A stretch of DNA of 64,000 bases. Source: Hofstenia miamia (Eukaryota; Xenacoelomorpha; Acoela). Numbering within the stretch: the stretch's first letter is position 1; the number at the start of each line of letters is the position of its first letter. This document shows, piece after piece, positions 13,284 to 24,399 of the stretch. Position numbers and translations under genes: made by a program. The notes under the pieces were generated by a model that saw only the letters and a list, made by a program, of their open reading frames with translations, did no database searches and was not told the DNA's origin. The stretch covers positions 2,070,919-2,134,918 of the forward strand of contig SCFE01000031.1 in assembly GCA_004352715.1 (NCBI GenBank), written 5' to 3'.

Positions 13284-15250
13284 CATGGCCCACCTAGATC
13301 ACGGCCATGCACATTGCAGCAATTCTGAAAAAGAAGGAGGCGAAAATATATTTTACGTTTTAATACAGATTTCTGTACAAGACTATAGAGCATGATACAA
13401 ATGTACTCAAGTATTTTCTCCAATTGCTATGAAGTACTAGTTTTACATGTCCTGGTAAACATAATCAATATGCTGGTCATAAAGTAATTACAACCAGTTT
13501 AGGAGTTACTTGTATATCTAGAATAGAATTCACCATTTTCATTATTAATTTTGTCATGGTGTTACTAAAAGCTTGAAGGAATCTAATCAATGACAGAATT
13601 TGCTATATCAATGGAAAATATTTTTAAGCTATCACTATTTAAGTCCTTAATATAGTGGCACATTTTTTACCTTCTTCAGAAGAGTGCAATAAATCTATTG
13701 AACAAGAACTACATGAGGCTATATTAGCATTACATACAAACCTCTTTTCACAGCATAAATAAAGCTGTCAACCAGCTCAACCTCATTTAAAGAGTTTAAG
13801 AAATTTCATCAACATTGCTTGCTGTCCAATAATCAATAGTGTCAGGATCAATTTCCAGATTGACCTTCAACAACTTTTTATCTTAACAACTTAATAATGT
13901 TTTCACACTGTTGAATATTCATGAAGGTATGAGAAATCGACCACCTCCTATTTGACGATAGCATCCAAAACTTTTTCAGGTGAATTTTGCTCTAATATGA
14001 ATGTTAAAAAATCTAAATGTCCACTTCAGTTTATGAGATAGCCAATTCATTGTGCAATATACATTGTTGTGCAATGGACAGAAATGTTTCTGTATTTTAA
14101 GGCTGCGCAGTCTAGAAAGTTGATATTCTTTAAGCGTGTTTTGTACTTTTTTCTATTTCATGTGTTTTTTAAAGCGGCCTATTCAGATTTACTTTTTTTC
14201 AAAAATAGCAATTTTAATTACATCTTGTTTAATCTTTTACCAGCAGTTTCGATTTTGATTATGTTAACAGCATCATTTGGATATCAGGGGAAGATGACAC
14301 TGAATGGAAAAGTTAAGCTTAGAGATGCTTCTTGCAATATTCTAGAAAAAAAATATTGATATTAACATTGTAACGCGCTAAGGCCTTTCCTAACAGCGTT
14401 TTCTTAGTTAATGCAGTATTGAAAAATGTTAGTAGCTATTACTTCAATTTCACTATGAAAAAATAGTAAACAAGACAATACAAATATTCCTTTCTATAAA
14501 TAAAATGTTCTATAAAACAGTAGACGCTGCTATAAATTGGTCATACAAGTGCTTTAACCATCATAGGCGACTGCTTTAGTTATGTCCCATAAGTTAGGAT
14601 CAGAAGAAAGTTAAACTAAGTGCTGGAAAATAAATTTTAAGGTTAAATAGTTGTAGGTGATTAATCCATGTCCAAAAACAAATATAGAAAATAATATTTA
14701 TACATCAAACCATTGATTAAGATTATGCATTATTGCATATTTTACATACCAGGTAACTTAGTGAAGAATCATATATTTTTCGAAATAGTAGTGTTTGACT
14801 TCAGTTTTTTGACGTTTTGGTGGGAAAATAACGCAATCATTTGTGAAATGTCTTTACAGAGTACTTTACAGAGTAAATTCTAAATGATGTAATGCTTTCA
14901 TCCACAAAGGTATTATAATTTCTTCTGAAGGAAATTTAAATTGAACAAATAAGTTTTATCATCATAATCCGATATAAAAAGTGGGGCTCGGCGCTTTTTC
15001 ATCATTATGAATAGAATACTAATAATTCAAAGGCAGTAGAACAAATATGAATATATATATTTCTAAGTGTGTAAATATACATGTAACTTCAGCTTCATTA
15101 ATATTGATATTGTCGTCTGCTGTTGTTTAATTTAATCTTAAATACATACATTAAATATTGCAACGCCTTTATGCGGCGTAAAATATTCATTTAATTATAC
15201 CCCTCCTGAAATTGCGGCAATGTGCACAGCAGTGATTTACGTGGGCCATG
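13284..15250. mobile_element. Decayed ~2-kb DNA transposon (hAT-like) with inverted termini
   Basis: The left end CATGGCCCACCTAGATCACG (13284) and the right end, read inward from 15250 on the other strand as CATGGCCCACGTAAATCACT, match at about 37 of 44 positions. The 7-mer GTTATGC flanks both sides (13277-13283 and 15251-15257), consistent with a 7- or 8-bp target duplication. Inside is a decayed minus-strand coding remnant (13640-13990). The MITE at 55891-56221 has closely related ends (CATGGCCTACTTAAAATACG). Superfamily assignment rests on duplication length and termini, so it is tentative. Confidence 0.6.
13640..13990 (-). pseudogene. Possible transposase remnant
   Basis: Frameshifted minus-strand coding traces inside the 13284-15250 element: KIHLKKFWMLSSNRRWS, MNIQQCENIIKLL, then VNLEIDPDTIDYWTASNVDE and NEVELVDSFIYAVKRGLYV in neighbouring frames, with stops between. 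Location inside inverted termini suggests the transposase, but I see no diagnostic catalytic motif. Confidence 0.35.
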
Positions 15251-15477
15251 GTTATGCAAATATGGGACATGGATATCGCTTAAAGAGTAGCTTTTTGTAT
15301 AATGTTGTATATCAACACGCATACAGATATAACGAAATCGATTACCAATTATTCATGATTAAATACCATACCAATGAATGGATGGATATTTGCATTATAT
15401 TATTATTGAATCAGTGTTTGAAAAAGCAATTTAGAATTCAATTTCAAATCAATGAACTTATATCAAATAGTTTTAGA

Positions 15478-16714
15478 ATGAGTAATGCGACCACCAACGG
15501 AATTGAAGACAACGTTTTCAACAAACTATTGAATTATGTGAATCTATTGGGCTTTTGCATATCGCTTGTTGGAATATGCTTAAATTTCTGTTCTTATCAT
15601 ACAGCCAATTACCTCAAACAAAAAAATTCTTCAATTACTCTGATCAAATGCTTAGCAATTTGGGATGCGATTGCAATTCTTCAGGATGGTGTGTTTAATT
15701 TGGGAGGAAGTTATTTTGACTATTACATTGCAGATTTCAACCGCTTCAACTGCAAAGTGAGTCACATTTCATGGAATTCCCAGTAAACATAAAACTGTCG
15801 TAACAACGTAGTTGAACGACATAATAACGACACTAAAACGACATTACAAAACAACGTCTTTTCACAATAAAACGACAAACTATCAATAAAAATGTAGTTT
15901 TTAAAAAATTATTCCTATTTTTAAATATTTTTTGCTAGGCGGAATTATACATCGCCAGTAATCCGCACTATAAACGCCACTCAAACAATACAAAGTCTAT
16001 TAAACACCAATACACCACAAAAACGACGTCGTTACAACAGTTTTATGTTTACTGGGATTACCTTGAGACATTTTCCATTTTTAGGTCTATTTCTGGCATA
16101 GTTGGGGAAGTACGCTTGCAGCAATCTACCACATGACTGCTCTTGCACTTGATCGTTCCCTTGGTATAGGAGCGCCAATTTGGTTCAAGCAATATAGCAA
16201 ACCAAGGCTTGCATATTATATTAGTTTTTTCATTACAGTTGCATGTTATGCAAGTGTTGCATGCAACTTATATTTATTTGATATTACAAACGGTATTTGC
16301 CAATTTGCATTAATGCCAGATTTTGTATTTTGGTACATTCGAATTATGTTTTTTGGAGCAATGTTCTCAGTACCATTTTTTGTAATATGTAGTACAAATG
16401 TATTTTTTATTTACAAAATTAGAAATCGTGAAAGAACAATGGACGCAGAACGGCGGCTCACCATTATGTTGATCACCTCGAGCATTGCATTTACAATACT
16501 TATCTTTACTTCAATGATCTTTGGATTCGTCATATTTTCTGCAAAACCGAAAACTGCAACAGAAGTTTCATTTATTTTACTTTGTGAAAAATTACACGAA
16601 GTTCTCGTTATAACAAACTCTTCAATAAATTTCATATTCTACTTCGTAAGTGGCCCTATGTTTAGGAATGCCTTTTTCAGATTGCTAAAAAATGTATTGA
16701 CAAACTGGCTTTGA
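15478..16714 (+). CDS. Rhodopsin-family (class A) GPCR, likely neuropeptide-type orphan; two exons
   Basis: Exons 15478-15756 and 16085-16714 join in phase 0 (GTGAGT donor, TTTTTAG acceptor) into 302 residues. The start is chosen because the N-terminus then carries an Asn-Ala-Thr glycosylation site and TM1 follows at once; in-frame Met codons upstream (to 15220) add an odd extension. Visible landmarks: Asn of TM1 (GICLNF), Asp of TM2 (CLAIWDAIAI), the TM3 disulfide Cys (FNCK) with its partner in loop 2 (GICQF), DRS at the end of TM3 in place of DRY, TM5 Pro (SVPFF), and TM7 NSSINFIFY with helix-8 FR. TM6 lacks the usual CWxP (SSIAFTILIFTSMIF). The SSINFxxYxxSGxxFR ending resembles invertebrate FMRFamide-like and orphan peptide receptors. 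Ligand unknown. The plasma-membrane location is inferred. Confidence 0.88.
15781..16054. mobile_element. hAT-like MITE inserted in the GPCR intron
   Basis: Terminal inverted repeats CAGTAAACATAAAACTGTCG and CAGTAAACATAAAACTGTTG continue with similar sequence (29 of 31 bp including two outer C residues). The flanking octamers GGAATTCC (15773-15780) and GGATTACC (16055-16062) match at 6 of 8. The element is 274 bp, non-coding, and fills most of the 328-nt intron 15757-16084. Confidence 0.82.
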
Positions 16715-16804
16715 AAAATGCCTTCATTCAGTACTTTTTGCTCAGGTACAGTCTAACATACATCATAAAAATGGTTTTTAGAAAATCTATACATGGTTTG
16801 TTAA

Positions 16805-16810
16805 AATAAA
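16805..16810 (+). promoter_or_regulatory. Poly(A) signal of the GPCR
   Basis: AATAAA lies 91 nt after the GPCR stop codon, a normal distance for a short 3' UTR. Confidence 0.6.
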
Positions 16811-18113
16811 TTATTTGGTAATTTCAAGGCCTAAGATGCTTTGTCTACAGTACATTGGGTTTTAAAAGAAAACATGGTAACTATATTCCCTGGAAAACTA
16901 TTTATCCAAAATGCAAAAAAGTTTTTTGCTTAAAAAATTCAACTATGCATAAAAAATCATAGTACTCCATTTTTCACAATAGAAATTTTGATATTTAGAG
17001 TACAGAAATTTGATGCGAATGCTTGTTCAATAAATAATGAATTTTTTAGAAGATTTGCTAAATTTCATGTAGTCAACTTTAAGTATAGCCACTTAAATTT
17101 ATCGTAAACATAATCATTAGAAATGCATGGAAGCTTAACTTTAATCAAAATTATTATTTTTTATAATTAATGACTTGCTAATATTTCAAAAATATGTAAA
17201 ATATCATCAATTTAATTTTTGCACCTTTCGAATTTTAAATATCAAACTAAATCTAAATCTAGGACTACGTAAATGTGTATATGCAATATGGGCCTCAAGG
17301 ATTCTATTAAATATGGAAAAACATCATTTGTGTAATAAATAATGTGATTTTCTTTATTGTTTTAGTCTTCTACTTAATAAGTATCAACTTAGCAATTTTA
17401 AGTTATTCTGTTATCTTATTATATTGGAGAAATACTTAAGCTTATTTGGGGACACCCATAAGCAAAATGTTTGAAACAGTGCATGGAGCTTACTTTTGTA
17501 ACTGCATTTTCATTAAAGTTGGAGAAAATAAAGAGCTGTGTGATTACATAGTTTTTCTAGAACGATTTTTTTGAATTTTCATGCACGATTTTTATAAAAA
17601 TGTTATTCTTTAACCAGTTGTTCAATACAATTTTGTAAATGAATTCACTGGAAGTATGTTAAAACTTTATTTATTATTTCCATATTTTTATAATCAAATT
17701 TCAAAAGAATTTCTCCGCCTCTATAATCTATTTTGAACTTATAAGTAAACTTCTTACGATTTTTTAAATATCTTAAATGATTTTGAATCAAATTTTTACT
17801 TAAAGAACTCGTTATATAATAAACGCAATTATTATACATAATATTACACAACTATAAACACTTTGTAAGAATATGTGCAGTATATTATTAACACCAATTA
17901 TTTTTGTAAGAAATTTGGATTTGTCCATTGGAATATTGTAAATCTTTGTATGAATTAGTTTATTCTGAGCAATGTTCGTCATTTGCAATTGTTAATTCAT
18001 AATATTATTTTATATTTTTCAAACAATATAATTATTACATATAAGCTGCATTTAAAATGAATAGAAAATGGGCTATGTCACATGCTTGTGTGCTTTAGTG
18101 GAGTATTAATGCC
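16811..18113. other. No gene recognised
   Basis: AT-rich sequence up to the assembly gap; no coding or repeat structure recognised. Confidence 0.5.
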
Positions 18114-19113
18114 NNNNNNNNNNNNNNNNNNNNNNNNNNNNNNNNNNNNNNNNNNNNNNNNNNNNNNNNNNNNNNNNNNNNNNNNNNNNNNNNNNNNNNN
18201 NNNNNNNNNNNNNNNNNNNNNNNNNNNNNNNNNNNNNNNNNNNNNNNNNNNNNNNNNNNNNNNNNNNNNNNNNNNNNNNNNNNNNNNNNNNNNNNNNNNN
18301 NNNNNNNNNNNNNNNNNNNNNNNNNNNNNNNNNNNNNNNNNNNNNNNNNNNNNNNNNNNNNNNNNNNNNNNNNNNNNNNNNNNNNNNNNNNNNNNNNNNN
18401 NNNNNNNNNNNNNNNNNNNNNNNNNNNNNNNNNNNNNNNNNNNNNNNNNNNNNNNNNNNNNNNNNNNNNNNNNNNNNNNNNNNNNNNNNNNNNNNNNNNN
18501 NNNNNNNNNNNNNNNNNNNNNNNNNNNNNNNNNNNNNNNNNNNNNNNNNNNNNNNNNNNNNNNNNNNNNNNNNNNNNNNNNNNNNNNNNNNNNNNNNNNN
18601 NNNNNNNNNNNNNNNNNNNNNNNNNNNNNNNNNNNNNNNNNNNNNNNNNNNNNNNNNNNNNNNNNNNNNNNNNNNNNNNNNNNNNNNNNNNNNNNNNNNN
18701 NNNNNNNNNNNNNNNNNNNNNNNNNNNNNNNNNNNNNNNNNNNNNNNNNNNNNNNNNNNNNNNNNNNNNNNNNNNNNNNNNNNNNNNNNNNNNNNNNNNN
18801 NNNNNNNNNNNNNNNNNNNNNNNNNNNNNNNNNNNNNNNNNNNNNNNNNNNNNNNNNNNNNNNNNNNNNNNNNNNNNNNNNNNNNNNNNNNNNNNNNNNN
18901 NNNNNNNNNNNNNNNNNNNNNNNNNNNNNNNNNNNNNNNNNNNNNNNNNNNNNNNNNNNNNNNNNNNNNNNNNNNNNNNNNNNNNNNNNNNNNNNNNNNN
19001 NNNNNNNNNNNNNNNNNNNNNNNNNNNNNNNNNNNNNNNNNNNNNNNNNNNNNNNNNNNNNNNNNNNNNNNNNNNNNNNNNNNNNNNNNNNNNNNNNNNN
19101 NNNNNNNNNNNNN
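18114..19113. other. Assembly gap of exactly 1000 N
   Basis: The run of N is exactly 1000 long, so it is probably a placeholder rather than a measured length. Nothing can be said about genes inside it. Confidence 0.98.
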
Positions 19114-20074
19114 TTGATTTACCTTAAAAGAAAATATGTGAATGATGCTTGCGTAACAGCTTGACATAATCAAATCAAAACTACTGTTCTCTTGGCGAGT
19201 GTATTTGTAGTCCCTGATTGCTCTCGTTTTACATTGTTGGGGTTTTTTTGGACGCCAGTTGTCAACTATAATGCAAATGTAACTTTGGTGATTATAAACA
19301 AAATTATTTGACAATTTTAAATTGAATTGCGTAATTTGTGGAATCATTTTGTATGCAAAGTCCATGGAAATGTAATTACAAAATGCAGAAGTTGATCGAT
19401 GTGATAAATAAAATTTGGAAGTTGTCCTTTTTGTAGTCTTTGTACTAACCAAGAATGAAAAATTATGAAATACTTTTTAATTAGAAATTAAGGTATATGG
19501 GTACATACAAAGTCACATTGTGTAATTCACAAAAATACTTTGAGGTAAATCAATGAATTTGATATAGATTGCATGCATTGATATACGCTCCTATGAATGG
19601 ATATTTGCTACTACAATTGGGTCAAGTTGGTTCCCAGACGGAAATTGAGATCAGTCTGAAAATTTAAATTAATCAAATTTACACTAATATATATTTTGAG
19701 ATTTATTTTCATAAAAATCCTTTTATTTCTTTTTTAGAAAGATTGCTGAGATATAGAAAAACAGTATGACAGTCAGACAAGTGGAGGCGAAATGAGTGCC
19801 TCCTTGGTGAAGGTAGCAAATAAAAATACCAATTAAGATGTCAAAAAATTAAGTTAACTGCAACTAAATAGCTGTTGCATTATGTTCGTCAAACTGGGGT
19901 CAAAAAAGACCCCAAACGACTATTTGTTTGTATTTTTCCTCCGGCAATTAATACTACTACTACTAAAAGACTTTATTTAGTCATGTTTCAGACTACAAAA
20001 TATTCATAAGAGTTTGCATTTACAATCAAGACAAGAACAAAATATAAAACGGCTGCAACCTTCCCGAGAATAAT
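19114..20074. other. No gene recognised; small hairpin
   Basis: A minus-strand frame of about 110 codons (19452-19117) has no coding character. A short hairpin TGGGGTCAAAAAAGACCCCA lies near 19893. The last ~120 bp look like the untranslated 3' part of the LINE fragment at 20305-20649. Confidence 0.5.
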
Positions 20075-20261
20075 AATCACGTAAAAAATTGAAAAATAGC
20101 ACCTTTAACGTTTGCTTAAAAAATCTAGGTCTTTCATAAATTGACAAATTATACTTGGCTTGGAGACAGTTCACTTAATAAACAGTTCTTGTGAAAAAAG
20201 AATTTTCTGTTCCTTTCAAACGAGTTTTTTGTATAGTAAATTTGAGTCTATTACTACTACN

Positions 20262-20305
<44 letters not shown>

Positions 20306-20489
20306 ATCACGTAAAAAATTAGAAAATAGCACCGTTAACGTTTGCTTAAAAAATCTAGGTCTTCATAAATTGACAAATTATACTTGGCTTGGAGACAGTT
20401 CACGTAATAAACAGTTCTTGTGAAAAAAGAATTTTCTGTTCCTTTCAAACGAGTTTTTTGTATAGTAAATTTGAGTCTATTACTACTAC
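20075..20489. repeat. Direct duplication of ~185 bp flanking a single N
   Basis: Sequence 20075-20260 is repeated at about 20305-20489 with only a few differences. The first copy ends exactly at the lone N (20261), which is followed by a (TA)n run (20262-20304). This looks like an unresolved contig overlap rather than a biological tandem. Confidence 0.85.
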
Positions 20490-20649
20490 GTAAACCAGGT
20501 CGTGAATTTTCTGCAATGCTGACATATTTCCAAACGTCAACATCATACATACCAGTTACTAGTTTATTGAATAAAAGTATATCATTAAATTGCAATAAAG
20601 GGGATATTGGTAAAAGATTCAATTTTAACAAACGGTCGCGGTAGTCCAT
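20335..20649 (-). mobile_element. LINE reverse-transcriptase ORF, C-terminal fragment
   Basis: A 104-codon minus-strand frame carries the tail typical of Jockey/CR1-like ORF2 proteins: YRDRLLKLNLLPISPLLQF, then DILLFNKLVTG, then TRLKGTENSFFTRTVYYVN. This segment lies C-terminal to the reverse transcriptase domain. No polymerase motif remains here, so it is a 5'-truncated copy. Confidence 0.75.
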
Positions 20650-21049
20650 TGAGCATCAAATAATCCACTTTGAAGCCCGGGATTGTAATTTCTCCAAACA
20701 TAATAAGTTGCTGACATTGGCATGCCAAACAAAAGAACAACAAATCATTGTTCATGTACATTTAGTTTTGTTATATTGCTCTATGTTTGTCCAATGCTTG
20801 AGAATTTATTATATGTCGTACTTCCTTGATAACAAGATATAACATGTATACTGTGCAAGAAATAACATATCTGTTAGTATGTCAGTAACTAACGTCACTG
20901 TGACAACAAAATATTACACCCGCACCTTTCAATAACTGAGCAACTACGAAATACATAAAACTCAGTTTTCATAAAACACCCCTTCAGCCACCTTTTCACG
21001 TGAACTGTCACACACACATGTATATATAAAATTTTTAAAAAATTATTGA

Positions 21050-21145
21050 GCTAAAACGAGCCTCATTGAAAGGTTCTATGGCTAGCCGAAAACACTCAAA
21101 AGGAAAACGAGCCGAGTTTAAACATTTCGGCTTGTTGCAAGTGTG
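21050..21145. mobile_element. Truncated, diverged copy of the hAT MITE
   Basis: GAGCTAAAACGAGCCTCATT, then AAACGAGCCGAG, then CGGCTTGTTGCAAGTGTG parallel the right third of the element at 5061-5422. The left end is not present. Confidence 0.65.
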
Positions 21146-23577
21146 CATATGATTCCACAAATGGGCGGTTCATCAAAAAACCGATTTCAGATTGCTCTAT
21201 ACTAGTTAGTTAATAAACCCACCAGTCGTTCAATTGAGTTTTGATTAGTGATGTGCGCATGGAGGTTTTTTAATGCCACACTCGCCAAACAAAATATTCA
21301 TTTTTATCAGTACCCACCTACACTTAAAAATATTTCCCTGTACCTGTCCATACCCGAAAGAATGCATTTTTTGTTGCTTTTGAACAATTTCAAATTTGAA
21401 TAACAATTTTTTCAAACTTTTATTTATAATTTGTTCTTGAGAAAAATTGTATTATATTACACATAATGTGGAATAAAATACTTATCTGTACCCACCCCTC
21501 CCTATAATAATTAATTGTACCCGCGAGTGGGTTCGGATAAAACCGGATACACGTGGGCAGTATCCGTACCCGTATATTACTACTTTAGCTACATGAAAAA
21601 TTTTGATACACATACACTATAATCATAAATTTTTTGAAAATATTTACGCATTAACACCTAAATCTGATTATTTGTTTACTTAAATTTTCACACAACTAAC
21701 TTCACTTGTATCATTGCTCAACAATGTCTATACTATTACAGATCACTCTTTATTTAAGGATATAAAACTGTTAAAGTTGAATCAATGATTTTCTTCTATG
21801 ATTGTAAACTCAAGTTCTACCTTTTGCTTGGCTACTTAAAACCTCTAAAGAAAAATGAAATTGTTTGAATGGCATTTAAATATTTCATTGCACCAAAAAA
21901 TATAGTGTAAAATTAAAAAAATAAAACAAAAAACAAATTTTTTCATAGAACATGTTAAAAAGTGCCCTCAGTGTTACAAAGAGCCCATGTAATTTGAAAC
22001 TGCGATTACGAAGAGCCATATATATATATATAATATATATATAAATAATATATTTATGCGAGTTGCTGTATACTTGCCTTTGTACTTATGCAATTAGTTA
22101 ATCATATCAAATACAATTGCTTTGAGAAATTGAGAGCAATAAACGAGAAACACACTTCTTTTGATAATGGTCTCAATAGCAAAATACAATGTCACTATGA
22201 ATATGCATAGACATGTGCTTTGGCCTGTTTTGAACAAAACTTTTAATTCAATTAATTTTGACTCTAAAAATAGTTTTCATTTTTGAATATTTCAAAGACT
22301 TCTGAAACGGTGTAGAGTAAGTCCTTTTTATTCTATTTCATTTTTAGGCTGGTTACGTGAAAAATTGTCTCTTGTGTACAATTCTTTAACTATGTCAACA
22401 GTACTTATTGAGTGCATTCTTATTAAAGGATTGATGACAAAATTGAAATTTGAGGAATAAAGTGGGCATGAGATCAACATGAGCGAAGTACAAATGTGAA
22501 CTATCCAAGACCACATCTTTTGATAGTTCAAGCATTCTTTTCGCTTTCTATCAGCTTCTTATTGTAGAAATGTTTGCTACATTTTCACTCTTTTGTAAGA
22601 TAATTATTTAGTATAAGTCCTACATATATAACAAATTCACAAAATAAGCTTGATAACAAAAATTTCCGCCGATTTCCCAAACATTTACATAAAAATTGAG
22701 AGATTCTACGATGGCAAATGACTAAAAATTTGAGATTGTATATACACTTATCACAACAACCTATTATTAAAAAAATCATAAAATTAATTAAGTGAATCAA
22801 CACAATTGAGACGGATGTCTAATCAAATTTATCAAAATTCGTAAGAACATATTCTCATCCTAGTGATCTTTTTTCTAAAACAATTAGCTATAGGAGATAA
22901 TTCAATTCTTCCATGTTTTTATTATTAATCACACTAATTACGCAAACATTTTATGTACTTACTTAAGTGATGTGCTTTATATAAAACTTGATATTCAATT
23001 AAAATGGGCATTCAATATCTCAGTGAAAAATGCCTAGTAGACTTTACATTTCTTTCCAAAACAACTCGTCATATTGAAAAACTTGTTGACCTTTAAGCTA
23101 ATCAAAATCCTACCCAATATAATACGATTGAAATACCGGGATTTACTCATACTTTAAATTCAAGATTCAACTTTTTACATGTGTTAAGTAACAGAAATTT
23201 TTTAAAGCAACCCTTCTTTAATGTCCCCATTCGAAGCTGGAATTCACTACTTGAAGAAACTAAAATATTTAAAAATTTAAATCCTTTGCAACGCCTTTAA
23301 AAATCTTTCTTATATTTCTGGTAAATCGTGACTATACGATAACCCGTTATTAAAATAGTACTAAAGTAATGTATCCATAATCTTGAGGATTTGTTATATA
23401 TTTTTTTAAATACTTTAAGTAATTTACAAATTCAAGATTACAATAATTAAAAAATCGATAAATTTACAAAATTCATTTAACACTGCATACATTATTACAT
23501 TATAAAGTAAATTTTAGGAAAAATTGCATAAATCCGCATTAAAATGATTAAGAAAAATTATCTATAAATTCACAAAA
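21146..23577. other. No gene recognised
   Basis: Contains GC-richer repeat-like sequence at 21240-21600 (ACCCGCGAGTGGGTTCGG, GTATCCGTACCCG), probably an old DNA transposon, and a TA microsatellite at about 22018-22045. Confidence 0.45.
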
Positions 23578-24360
23578 CTAACTTAATACAATATAATGAT
23601 GAGACTCTAGAGATCTTGCTAAAATCTCATTAACATTACCTCGCATTAGCGCTATTGAGAGAGACTGCAAAAATCAAAATGGAGCAGTAGCTACATCTCT
23701 ATTGTGAATTTTCCGTGATTCTGCAAGAAGGGTCCGTTTCCGTCTTAATTGAATTAGCTGAGATGCTCCCTAGCGATTCTAGGGCCAAATAAAAAACCTT
23801 CAGAATCACAATTATTAAAGTGTTTTGAGTATTTGCGATTTTCTCCTAGAGCCCAACCTGCATTGGATGCCGCATTTGAAATGGTTGAAATTTTCAGCGG
23901 AGAAAAGACAGTCAAGTTTAGTGCGGCAAGTTTACCTGCAGACCAAACTGAAATAAAAACATTTCCAGGTTTAGACCGAGTCCCACGAATTATATCATGT
24001 TGCTCTTTGACAGGACATAGGGAAGCTGCAATTGAATATACAATATCGCAAAGAAAATCATGCTGACCAATTCTGTCACCTTTGCTGCTGCAAGTAAGAG
24101 CATGGGCCACACAAACATCCAAAGTCCCATTCTGACAAGAGGGACATTCTCTAGATTCTGAAGACCTAAACGGTAACGAGCTACTGCCTTGTATTCAGAA
24201 GGAAGAAGATTGAGGCTAAATGCTTTCAGAGGAATTGCAGTTAACTACACTCCAGAAGCCTCGACATTAAGATAGCGCAATTTAGCTTGGTCACGAACTC
24301 CAAGTGCTTAACTAAAAAATTCATCACATCGAGCTTTATCAAACTTTTATTGAAAAGCCT
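23578..24360 (-). pseudogene. Decayed R2-type zinc-knuckle plus restriction-like endonuclease domain
   Basis: Minus-strand coding debris with at least two frameshifts and several stops. In order: ARCDEFF...ALGVRDQAKLRYLN, LNLLPSEYKAVARYRLG, a zinc knuckle CPSC...VAHALTC (C-x2-C then H-x4-C), DRIGQHDFLCDIVYS, KPGNVFISVWSAGKLAALNL and a tail LRRKRTLLAESRKIH...FLQSLSIALMRGNVNE. A CCHC knuckle followed by R-x2-KPD...D-V-x-V is the restriction-like endonuclease of R2-type retrotransposons; similar domains occur in many uncharacterised metazoan repeat proteins. Here the expected KPD is KPG and the DxTV Asp is Asn, so catalysis is lost. The family link is by motif only. Confidence 0.6.
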
Positions 24361-24399
24361 TCTGGGTGCTGTTCCGGGGTAATTCTTCTGACCCAGTTA

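Noticed and set aside
15220-15477. In-frame extension of the GPCR to an upstream Met
   Set aside because: The first ~30 bp belong to the transposon end (13284-15250) and the extension has no receptor character. The start at 15478 fits better.
18082-19452. Very long open frames on both strands
   Set aside because: They are open only because they run through the 1000-N gap.
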